A stretch of 6,909 nt of DNA, taken from contig JAITWB010000173.1 in assembly GCA_031285525.1 (NCBI GenBank), positions 1 through 6,909 on the forward strand. The letters run 5' to 3'. The translations under genes were made by a program, and so were the position numbers. The DNA comes from Spirochaetaceae bacterium (GTDB taxonomy: Bacteria > Spirochaetota > Spirochaetia > Treponematales > Treponemataceae). Positions 1 to 6,050 of the stretch are shown piece by piece; position 1 is the stretch's first letter, and every line of letters starts with the position of its first letter. The notes beneath the pieces are model-generated. The model was given only the letters and a program-made list of their open reading frames with translations. It had not been told where the DNA came from and searched no databases.

Positions 1-330
1 GGTAAAATCGAAGTCCTTTTCCTCGCCATTTCTCAACAACAGAGAATCAGACTCATATACCCTGTTATCACTTGTTTCAATATATACGGTATAAGAGCCG
101 GATTTGATATCCGTAAATATCAGGCTTTTACCGGCTTTAATGCCCTCCGCTTCCTTAACCATATCTCCGTCTTCGTCCAGAAGCTCTGCATAGGTAATAT
201 CTACAGAAGCAGTATTGTTATATACCCGGATAGTTCCATCTCCCGTATCTACATTAATAATACATCCCGAGAGGGTTATCCCGCCAAGAATCGTCAGACA
301 AACAAAGAAACGTAAACAAATCTTTTTCAT
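1..330 (-). CDS. Putative lipoprotein, C-terminus beyond the window
   Basis: Reverse-strand frame opening with ATG at 330; 110 residues are present and the frame is open at base 1. The N-terminus MKKICLRFFV is followed by a hydrophobic stretch and the lipobox LSGC, with Cys23 as the predicted acylated residue, so export by signal peptidase II and membrane anchoring are expected. The visible mature part looks beta-rich, with alternating hydrophobic residues and Gly turns (for example IKSGSYTVYIETS), like small immunoglobulin-type or carboxypeptidase-regulatory-like domains of surface lipoproteins; I do not recognise a specific family. The start is supported by AGGAGG at 339-344, 8 nt upstream, whose first two bases (read on this strand) are the last two of the preceding gene's TAG stop. 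It is the second gene of a two-gene operon, 12 nt after the repeat protein. Function unknown. Confidence 0.85.
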   Translation of the reverse strand, partial: MKKICLRFFVCLTILGGITLSGCIINVDTGDGTIRVYNNTASVDITYAELLDEDGDMVKEAEGIKAGKSLIFTDIKSGSYTVYIETSDNRVYESDSLLLRNGEEKDFDFT

Positions 331-342
331 ACCACTATCCTC

Positions 343-921
343 CTATTTGGTTTGCGCGCTTATAAAGGTTTGGCGGCTATTCGCAGCCTTAAACTTCGTC
401 TCAGCTTCACGTTCCGCTGCCCGGGGACTGGAAGCCTGAATAACAACGATGTCGGTCATCTCGGTACCGCCCCGAGTCCTATAGGTAACAACAACGGAGA
501 ACTGTCTCAGATGGCCGGGACGTATGTCGTCAATTCGTTCCCGTCTATCGTCATTTCTGTCATCTTCCCTGCTGCGATCCCTATCACGTGTATCAGACGG
601 CTGAGACCTATCGACACGCGCCGAAGCGCTTATGAAGGTCTGACGGTTATTCCGTTCCTTAAAAAGGGCTTCCGCCTCACGCTCAGCAGCCCGGGAATCG
701 GATGCGAAAACCAACACAGAATCGGTCATTTTCTCACCTCCCCGGGTCATATATGTAACCGTTACAGTAAACGCAGCTTTGTTGGATTGCTTCGGAATGC
801 GCTTATCTTGCACAGAACCCTCAGCCGACTGTATACGCTCCTGCTGCGCCCACACGCCCTGTATCATATTTCCTGTAATAAAGATCAGCAATAATAGTAG
901 AAGTTTGTTCCTTTTTCTCAT
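343..921 (-). CDS. Secreted protein with two ~50-residue repeats and an Arg/Asp-rich linker
   Basis: A 192-residue protein with a classical signal peptide: basic MRKRNK, a Leu/Ile core at 7-20, and a likely signal peptidase I site after VWA (residues 23-25). The mature part has two copies of one unit, residues 51-100 and 141-190, spaced exactly 90 residues and identical at 33 of 50 positions without gaps. Each copy keeps the signatures TRGG, MTD, RAAEREAE and RQTFISA and reads as beta-beta-alpha-beta. The linker (about 101-140) is dominated by Arg and Asp. No catalytic motif is visible and I do not recognise the family; a binding or envelope-structural role is only a guess. The ATG at 921 is chosen because AAAGGAGG lies 4 nt upstream (926-933). 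The in-frame TTG at 987 is rejected because it is the first triplet of the promoter's -35 hexamer. First gene of the leftward operon with the lipoprotein. Confidence 0.9.
   Translation of the reverse strand: MRKRNKLLLLLLIFITGNMIQGVWAQQERIQSAEGSVQDKRIPKQSNKAAFTVTVTYMTRGGEKMTDSVLVFASDSRAAEREAEALFKERNNRQTFISASARVDRSQPSDTRDRDRSREDDRNDDRRERIDDIRPGHLRQFSVVVTYRTRGGTEMTDIVVIQASSPRAAEREAETKFKAANSRQTFISAQTK
352..501 (-). repeat. Internal protein repeat, copy 2
   Basis: Encodes residues 141-190 of the secreted repeat protein, the C-terminal copy. It matches copy 1 at 33 of 50 amino acids. The two DNA copies have drifted clearly, so this is an old duplication rather than a recent one. Confidence 0.85.
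622..771 (-). repeat. Internal protein repeat, copy 1
   Basis: Encodes residues 51-100 of the secreted repeat protein. It aligns gaplessly to copy 2 at an offset of 90 residues; the longest shared strings are RQTFISA and RAAEREAE. Confidence 0.85.
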
Positions 922-958
922 AAAACCTCCTTTGCACATCGCATGTATCACAATAATC

Positions 959-987
959 AGTATAACACCCAAAAAAACAGATGACAA
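959..987 (-). promoter_or_regulatory. Sigma-70-type promoter of the leftward envelope operon
   Basis: On the minus strand TTGTCA (982-987) is followed by a 17-nt spacer and TATACT (959-964). Each hexamer matches the consensus at 5 of 6 positions with optimal spacing. Transcription would begin near 952, leaving a leader of about 30 nt before the ATG at 921. The spacer contains a run of seven T (A on the plus strand, 971-977). Seen by eye, not tested. Confidence 0.7.
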
Positions 988-1054
988 TCAATTCCCGAAC
1001 TTTCTCATTTTTACCTTCTCCTTTCTCTTTTCTCCCTAATCCCCTCTCCCTTCA

Positions 1055-1083
1055 TTGACACCAAGCACAAGAGAGAGTATTTT
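1055..1083 (+). promoter_or_regulatory. Sigma-70-type promoter of the acyltransferase-helicase operon
   Basis: A perfect TTGACA (1055-1060), a 17-nt spacer (1061-1077) and TATTTT (1078-1083, 4 of 6 matches). Expected start of transcription is near 1090, giving a leader of about 67 nt before the ATG at 1157. The -35 box coincides with the TTG that would otherwise extend the acyltransferase frame by 34 codons, which argues against that longer start. Confidence 0.65.
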
Positions 1084-1099
1084 TATAGGTAGCTTGAGT

Positions 1100-1140
1100 C
1101 AGTTGCCAGACTGTGGAGGGTTCGGCAATTGTCTTTTTTA
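1100..1140 (+). terminator. Terminator-like hairpin in the leader (possible attenuator)
   Basis: CAGTTGCC (1100-1107) pairs with GGCAATTG (1124-1131), eight pairs including one G-T wobble. After an A/C mismatch, four weaker inner pairs may extend the stem (1109-1112 with 1119-1122). The right arm is followed at once by TCTTTTTTA (1132-1140), the arrangement of a Rho-independent terminator. It lies between the promoter and the ribosome binding site at 1145-1149, so it could end transcription early or modulate expression. The stem is only moderately strong, and read-through must occur if the operon uses this promoter. Confidence 0.5.
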
Positions 1141-1156
1141 TATCAGGAGCGTCAAC

Positions 1157-2062
1157 ATGGAACCCCAACCACTGAAAGTCAGATACAGACATCTCTTCAA
1201 GGATCTGGCAAATCTTGCCCGAGCCGAGAACAATATTACGGAAGAAAACGTGTTTCAGCCTGCAAATACGGAGATTCTCAAGATAATTAACCAGATGCTT
1301 GAGGACAACGTTCTCCCCGGTTCGGAGCTGCGAGGGCTGGATAATCTCAAGGACTTCCTTGCACAGGTAAAGGAAGGAAAACGGGGACTTATCCTCATGG
1401 AGCATTACAGCAACTTCGACCTCCCGGGTTTTTATAACTTCCTTCAGGAGAAGGGCGGCGAAGAAGGCAAGGCCATTGCCGAAAGGCTCGTTGCGATTTC
1501 CGGTTTCAAACTGAACGAAGACAACCCCATGGTAAGCGCCTGGGCGGAAGCCTATTCCCGGATCATCATCTACCCCAGCCGGGGACTCGCGTCGATTACG
1601 GACCCCGTAAAACGTGCCGAAGAGGAAGCGAGGAGCAAAAAGATCAACTTCGCCTCTATGCGGGTCATGGACAAGATACGAAAAGAAGGAAAGGTTCTCC
1701 TCGTATTTCCCTCAGGAACCCGCTACCGCCCGGGGAGACCCGAAACACGGAAGGGCGTGCGGGAGATAGATTCCTATATCCGCCTCTCGGATGTGATGAT
1801 GCCTGTTTCGATAAACGGCAATTGCCTGCGTATTTCGGACAAGCCCGAAGATATGCTGGAGGATCTGGTCTGTCAGGATAAGATCATCATGGAAATGGGG
1901 TCGGTGATGGAGTGCAAGGCATTCCGGCAGAAGGTACTCGATTCGGTTCCTGCGGATATCGAAGATAAGAAACAGCCCGTTGTTGATAGAGTTATGGAAA
2001 TACTTCTGGAAATGCACGAAAAGAACGAAGCTGAACGGTCTGCAGGAGGAATCTGCGGTTGA
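1157..2062 (+). CDS. PlsC/GPAT-type glycerolipid acyltransferase
   Basis: A 301-residue protein with acyltransferase signatures. The HX4D catalytic motif is HYSNFD (His83, Asp88). FPSGTR at 184-189 stands where PlsC enzymes have FPEGTR, and MMPVSI at 214-219 resembles the motif IV region. The expected reaction is transfer of a fatty acyl group from acyl-ACP or acyl-CoA to glycerol 3-phosphate or 1-acylglycerol 3-phosphate in phospholipid synthesis. The Glu-to-Ser change and the following Arg-Tyr-Arg-Pro resemble the PSGGRDRP motif of soluble plastid-type glycerol-3-phosphate acyltransferases (ATS1), so that activity is as likely as PlsC. No membrane segment is evident. The ATG at 1157 has AGGAG at 1145-1149 with a 7-nt gap. 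First gene of the rightward operon; its TGA overlaps the helicase TTG start. Class secure, exact substrate not. Confidence 0.85.
   Translation: MEPQPLKVRYRHLFKDLANLARAENNITEENVFQPANTEILKIINQMLEDNVLPGSELRGLDNLKDFLAQVKEGKRGLILMEHYSNFDLPGFYNFLQEKGGEEGKAIAERLVAISGFKLNEDNPMVSAWAEAYSRIIIYPSRGLASITDPVKRAEEEARSKKINFASMRVMDKIRKEGKVLLVFPSGTRYRPGRPETRKGVREIDSYIRLSDVMMPVSINGNCLRISDKPEDMLEDLVCQDKIIMEMGSVMECKAFRQKVLDSVPADIEDKKQPVVDRVMEILLEMHEKNEAERSAGGICG
2044..2061 (+). promoter_or_regulatory. Strong ribosome binding site supporting the TTG start of the helicase
   Basis: AGGAGGA at 2044-2050 lies inside the last codons of the acyltransferase, 8 nt before TTG at 2059-2061. The TTG overlaps the upstream TGA stop as TTGA. 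This near-consensus site with good spacing supports the non-ATG start and suggests coupled translation. Confidence 0.8.
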
Positions 2063-3792
2063 CCCCCAAGCCCGGTACGCAAAAAACTATACAGTATGAT
2101 CCTGCCAATCCCTTGATTGTGCAAAGCGACAGGACGATTCTCCTCGATACCCACGCTCCCGCTGCCAACGAGGCACGGGCGGCGCTTATTCCCTTTGCGG
2201 AGCTGGAACGTTCCCCTGAGCATCTCCATACCTATCGGCTCACACCGCTTTCGGTCTGGAATGCCTCCAGCGCCGGGTTCTCGCCGGAACATATCTCGGA
2301 AACGCTGGAGCAGTTCTCCCGGTATCCGGTGCCGCCGGTGATTTCGAGCTGGGTGCGGGAGACCGCCGGACGCTCCGGAAAGCTCAGGATCATCTACCGG
2401 GACGAAAACCTCTATTTGGTAACTGCGGTGCTTGCCATATTCAAGGAAATCGAAGCCTCAAAGGTGATGGCTGCCTACATCCAAAAGGCGCCCTCCTTTA
2501 CCGAAGGGGAAACGGAACTCTACAGCTTTGCCCTGCCCCTCATCTACCGGGGTGTGGTAAAGCAGGAACTACTCAAGCTGGGCTGGCCCGTGTGGGACGA
2601 GGCTCCCTTGGTTCCGGGGGATCCGCTGGATATAGCTCTTCTGGAGCAGCGCCGGAGCGGAGGCGCTTTTACGATCCGGGACTATCAGAGGGACGCCGCC
2701 GCTGCGCTGGTGGGGGATATGCGCCCCGGATCAGGGTTTGGGACCATAGTGCTTCCCTGCGGCGCAGGCAAGACCATTGTGGGGATGTATATCATGTCCC
2801 TCCTCAAGACCAATACCCTCATATTGACGACCAATATCTCTGCGGTTCACCAGTGGATGGGAGAACTGCTGGATAAAACAAACCTCACAGAAGATGATAT
2901 CGGCGAATACACCGGAGAATCGAAGAATATAAAGCCTGTCACCGTGGCGACCTATCAGGTGATAACCTGGCGGCCGGACAAGGAGGCGGAGTTTCCCCAC
3001 TTCAAGCTCTTTCGGGAGCGCGCCTGGGGACTCATCGTCTACGATGAGGTGCACCTGCTTCCTGCCCCGGTGTTCCGGGTGACTGCGGAGCTTCAGGCTG
3101 TCCGGCGGGTGGGACTCACCGCTACCCTGGTACGGGAGGACGGCAACGAGGGCTATGTCTTTAGCCTGGTGGGTCCGAAACGCTTTGATGTGCCATGGAA
3201 GGATCTGGAACTCTCCGGCTGGATCGCCACTGCGGAGTGCGTGGAGATTCGGGTCGATTTGGCTCCGGACAAGGAAATCGCCTATGCCACGGCGAATTTA
3301 CGGCAGAAACACCGCATCGCCAGCGAGAACCCGGCGAAAACCGATATTGTTACGGAACTGGTCAAGCGGAACCCCGAAGACAGGATTCTCATTATCGGGC
3401 AGTACCTGAACCAGTTGGAAGAACTTTCCCGGCTGCTTTCGGCTCCCATAATCACCGGGAAGACCCCGAATTCAGTCCGGGACGGTATATACGATTCCTT
3501 TAGGCGGGGAGAGATTCAGGCGCTGGTAGTCTCCAAAGTAGCGAATTTCGCCATAGACCTTCCCGATGCGTCCATGGCTATTCAGATATCCGGCACCTTC
3601 GGCAGCCGCCAGGAAGAGGCTCAGCGGCTGGGCAGGATTTTGCGTCCCAAGGAGCGGACGTCCCGGTTCTACACGATTGTGAGCCGGAATACGGTGGAAG
3701 AGGAGTTCGCCGCCAACAGGCAGAAATTCCTCGCCGAACAGGGCTATGCCTATCGTATCGTTCATTATCACGATATTGACAGCTTGGAGTGA
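2059..3792 (+). CDS. XPB/ERCC3 (Rad25)-type superfamily 2 DNA helicase
   Basis: A 577-residue ATP-dependent DNA helicase or translocase of the XPB family, expected to open or remodel DNA in repair. The N-terminal part (about 16-145) carries the XPB/Ssl2-type domain, including NPLIVQSD, FAELERSPEHLHTYRLTPLS and YPVPP. The helicase core follows: RDYQ (207-210), Walker A LPCGAGKT (232-239), TTN (257-259), DEVH Walker B (329-332), GLTATL (352-357), the XPB-specific Arg-Glu-Asp (RED, 359-361), and motif VI QRLGRILRP (522-530). From memory, the sequence closely follows mycobacterial XPB (about 540 residues), and an XPB-like gene is annotated in Treponema pallidum. Nothing essential is missing. The TTG start is fixed by a strong upstream Shine-Dalgarno. 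Its stop lies 2 nt before the ATG of the next gene. Bacteria lack TFIIH, so the physiological role is open; excision repair is inference. Confidence 0.95.
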   Translation: MTPKPGTQKTIQYDPANPLIVQSDRTILLDTHAPAANEARAALIPFAELERSPEHLHTYRLTPLSVWNASSAGFSPEHISETLEQFSRYPVPPVISSWVRETAGRSGKLRIIYRDENLYLVTAVLAIFKEIEASKVMAAYIQKAPSFTEGETELYSFALPLIYRGVVKQELLKLGWPVWDEAPLVPGDPLDIALLEQRRSGGAFTIRDYQRDAAAALVGDMRPGSGFGTIVLPCGAGKTIVGMYIMSLLKTNTLILTTNISAVHQWMGELLDKTNLTEDDIGEYTGESKNIKPVTVATYQVITWRPDKEAEFPHFKLFRERAWGLIVYDEVHLLPAPVFRVTAELQAVRRVGLTATLVREDGNEGYVFSLVGPKRFDVPWKDLELSGWIATAECVEIRVDLAPDKEIAYATANLRQKHRIASENPAKTDIVTELVKRNPEDRILIIGQYLNQLEELSRLLSAPIITGKTPNSVRDGIYDSFRRGEIQALVVSKVANFAIDLPDASMAIQISGTFGSRQEEAQRLGRILRPKERTSRFYTIVSRNTVEEEFAANRQKFLAEQGYAYRIVHYHDIDSLE

Positions 3793-3794
3793 CC

Positions 3795-6050
3795 ATGCCG
3801 GAACAGATTCTGAAATGGCGTGAAGCGCTGACAAAACTGTCGGATCACCACTTTTTTGAATTGATGCGGATGTATCTCGGCGAGATAAAGACGCCTTTCA
3901 ATAAGCAAAAACTCATAGAGGAACTGGGCGCTTTTTTGCGGAAGCAGGAAAACCGTAAGGCACTGATCGGCCTGTTGGATGAGATGGATCTGCTGGTACT
4001 TTCCGCCGTACAGGCCTTAAGTCTGCCGACACAGGAGAAGCTGGTCAAGCTGTTTTCGGGAACCTTTCCCTTTGCGGTTCTGTATGAACGGCTCCTCAAT
4101 ATGGAAGAGCGGCTCATCCTGTTTCGCATCAGGGAAGAGACCCTTCATACCGGGGAGCATGTGTTCCGCATAAATCCCTATATTCTCGATGACATTGCGC
4201 CCTATATCGGGACGTCTCTGCTCCTTCCGGTGACAGCCCGTGAGGATTCCGCTTTTGTTCCGGTTCCCCAGCCCTTTCCCGATGATCTGACCCTCGGCTC
4301 TCTGCTGCCTTTTTTCACACACACCAAGGATGCGGTGAAGAATGACGGGGAGCTGAAGAAGCGGGCGGACACGCTGTTTCGGGAGCTGTTTCCCCTTGAA
4401 GGACGAGAAATATCCCAAGATGTTTCTCTGAAAGCACCCCGGGACTCATCCGGTGAAAACGCTCACGATATTTCACGGCTTATCGCTTCCCTTAAAAACC
4501 TCTCTCTCCTCCGGCAGCAGCAGTTCAGCCTGGTGCCGGATATCGGCAGATGGTATTCCTTTGCGGAACTGACTCAGCGGGATCGGTATCTCTATCTTGC
4601 CGCAGCAGCTTCCGGCCATGTGACCAGGGAGGTGTTGATACAGAATGCCCGGCTGGTTCTCGATATCGTTCTGTCCCTTCCGCCGGCAGGGGGCTTTACC
4701 GAAGCGGCGCTCTACCGAAGCGCCTTTATTCAGCGGGAACGCTCCTGCTCCGGCAGGGGACGGAGTCACGGCACCCCCTTGTCTCGGCAGGAAGCAGGGG
4801 GAAGCAATCAGCGGCAGGGACGGTTTGCAGCCCTTTTGGAACAGGAAGCCCGCCGCGAAAAGGAAGACCCGTCTGCAGAACAGGCGATCATTCCCTCTTC
4901 TGCGGATTCGCTGATAGAGAGCGCTATTGCCTTTGGTCTTATCGTGAAGCAGGGGGAACTCTATTACCGCAATCCCTTCTTTGCCGCCGACGCAGGCTCG
5001 GTACCGGAGGAACGGCTTCCCCCTACCCTTCATGTGGACGGCGGTTTTTCGGTAACCATCTTTCCGGGGCTATCCTTAAAGGCGTTACTGGATCTTCTGG
5101 TCTTTCTTGAGATAGTGTCTGTCGATACCGCGGGAAGGTTTGAGCTTTCAAAACGTTCCTGCCTTGCAGGGTTTGACTCGGGTCTTTCTCCGTCGGACAT
5201 CATCGCCCGGCTTGAACAGAGAAGCGGACATCCGCTGCCGCAAAACATTCTTTTTTCTATAAACGAGTGGTATACTGGATATACGGCGGTTTCCCTCTAT
5301 CACGGCTATGTGGTACAGGCAGAAGAATCCCGGCGAGTGTTGATCGAAAACAGCCAGCTTATTACTCCCCGGATCCGTAAAATCCTTGCGCCGGGGATAT
5401 ATCTGTTGGATTTCGATTCCCCGGAAGAAGCGGCTGCCGCATTCAAAGCTGCAGGAATCGATTCCCTGGGAGCGGTCAACAGCGCCGTATCCAAACCCTC
5501 TCCTGCAGGGAAGCAAAGCGTCCCGGTACGGGGAAGCATACTCCCGCCGCTGCCGGTACGGAGCACTGCGGCTGGGGCACCTGCAGGAACGGCCTCTGGA
5601 AGTGCGTCAGGTTCGGCTTCCCTACTCAACAGGTCCGATAACAGCCCTTCGAGAGAGGATATCCTGTCCTCCCTTTACGGTGCGGTGGATGCGATGGAGC
5701 TTCCCGGCGACCAGGCGGAAGCGCTCCGTTCCCGTATTTCCCGCCGGGTGGTACTGAACCCGACACAGCTCCGCCCTGAGTCGGTGCGGTTTGAGCGGAT
5801 CGAGGCGGGAGGAATGGATTTTTTGGGGAAGGTGCATGTGGTGGAACACGCCATAGCCTCTGCAAGTCTTGTTGAGCTGGTATACGACGATACTGTCCTG
5901 CTGGGCAGTCCCATAAAGATTGAAAAACGGGAAGGCGACGCCTTTCTCAAAATTATGACAGAACCCGAGGGACTGACCGAGAGTGTTTCTATCGGGAAAG
6001 CTGCTGCGGTTAAGCGGATTCGGGGTTCTGTGTTCAAGGAACGGTCATGA
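3795..6050 (+). CDS. Large XPB-associated protein: XPB/Ssl2-type domain plus WYL-like C-terminus
   Basis: A 751-residue protein without ATPase motifs, so not itself a helicase motor. Residues 1-140 are helical and Leu-rich, possibly winged-helix or scaffold. Residues 451-540 resemble the XPB/Ssl2 N-terminal-type domain (Pfam calls it Helicase_C_3): LSPSDII and PLPQNILFSINEW align without gaps to the neighbouring helicase, 14 of 41 residues identical (451-491 against helicase 61-101). An Ala/Ser/Gly/Pro linker (about 560-617) leads to residues 680-746, which resemble a WYL-type SH3-like fold (AIASASLVELVYDD, then VSIGKAAAVKRI). Residues 316-345 are a low-complexity polar insert. The most economical idea is a partner or regulator of the XPB helicase; M. 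tuberculosis has, from memory, a similar large gene beside XPB. ATG 3795 is preferred (GGAG at 3786-3789); GTG 3789, overlapping the helicase stop, would add two residues. Confidence 0.8.
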   Translation: MPEQILKWREALTKLSDHHFFELMRMYLGEIKTPFNKQKLIEELGAFLRKQENRKALIGLLDEMDLLVLSAVQALSLPTQEKLVKLFSGTFPFAVLYERLLNMEERLILFRIREETLHTGEHVFRINPYILDDIAPYIGTSLLLPVTAREDSAFVPVPQPFPDDLTLGSLLPFFTHTKDAVKNDGELKKRADTLFRELFPLEGREISQDVSLKAPRDSSGENAHDISRLIASLKNLSLLRQQQFSLVPDIGRWYSFAELTQRDRYLYLAAAASGHVTREVLIQNARLVLDIVLSLPPAGGFTEAALYRSAFIQRERSCSGRGRSHGTPLSRQEAGGSNQRQGRFAALLEQEARREKEDPSAEQAIIPSSADSLIESAIAFGLIVKQGELYYRNPFFAADAGSVPEERLPPTLHVDGGFSVTIFPGLSLKALLDLLVFLEIVSVDTAGRFELSKRSCLAGFDSGLSPSDIIARLEQRSGHPLPQNILFSINEWYTGYTAVSLYHGYVVQAEESRRVLIENSQLITPRIRKILAPGIYLLDFDSPEEAAAAFKAAGIDSLGAVNSAVSKPSPAGKQSVPVRGSILPPLPVRSTAAGAPAGTASGSASGSASLLNRSDNSPSREDILSSLYGAVDAMELPGDQAEALRSRISRRVVLNPTQLRPESVRFERIEAGGMDFLGKVHVVEHAIASASLVELVYDDTVLLGSPIKIEKREGDAFLKIMTEPEGLTESVSIGKAAAVKRIRGSVFKERS
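4684..4823 (+). repeat. Cluster of CGGCAGG repeats inside the large XPB-associated gene
   Basis: CGGCAGG occurs at 4684-4690, 4751-4757, 4785-4791 and 4812-4818. The second and fourth extend to CGGCAGGGGACGG (4751-4763) and CGGCAGGGACGG (4812-4823). CCCCCT (4774-4779) and AGGGGG (4796-4801) form an inverted pair, and TACCGAAGCG is repeated at 4698 and 4713. The encoded segment is Ser/Gly/Arg/Gln-rich and unlike the flanking Leu-rich protein. This looks like local repeat expansion or an inserted small element that kept the frame open. Confidence 0.5.

Noticed and set aside
352..894. 180-codon plus-strand frame opposite the secreted repeat protein
   Set aside because: It is antisense to a gene with a signal peptide, a conserved internal repeat and a strong ribosome binding site. 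Its translation shows no domain.
936..946. Small palindrome ACAT-CGC-ATGT in the leader of the leftward operon
   Set aside because: Only four paired bases on each side; too short to call an operator or hairpin without comparative data.
922..987. 22-codon upstream extension of the secreted repeat protein from a TTG at 987
   Set aside because: The TTG is the first triplet of the -35 hexamer TTGTCA, and the extension spans the -10 box. The ATG at 921 has AAAGGAGG and gives a clean signal peptide.
1055..1156. 34-codon upstream extension of the acyltransferase from a TTG at 1055
   Set aside because: The TTG is the start of a perfect TTGACA -35 box and has no Shine-Dalgarno. The ATG at 1157 has a good one, and the extension crosses the leader hairpin.
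3789..3794. GTG start for the XPB-associated protein, overlapping the helicase stop
   Set aside because: It fits the overlap style of the other junctions but has no Shine-Dalgarno at a suitable distance. The ATG at 3795 does. The difference is two residues.
4473..5110. Two 186-codon open frames, one on each strand, inside the XPB-associated gene
   Set aside because: Both are low-complexity Arg/Gly/Pro-rich translations of a GC-rich coding region, without a Shine-Dalgarno or family features.
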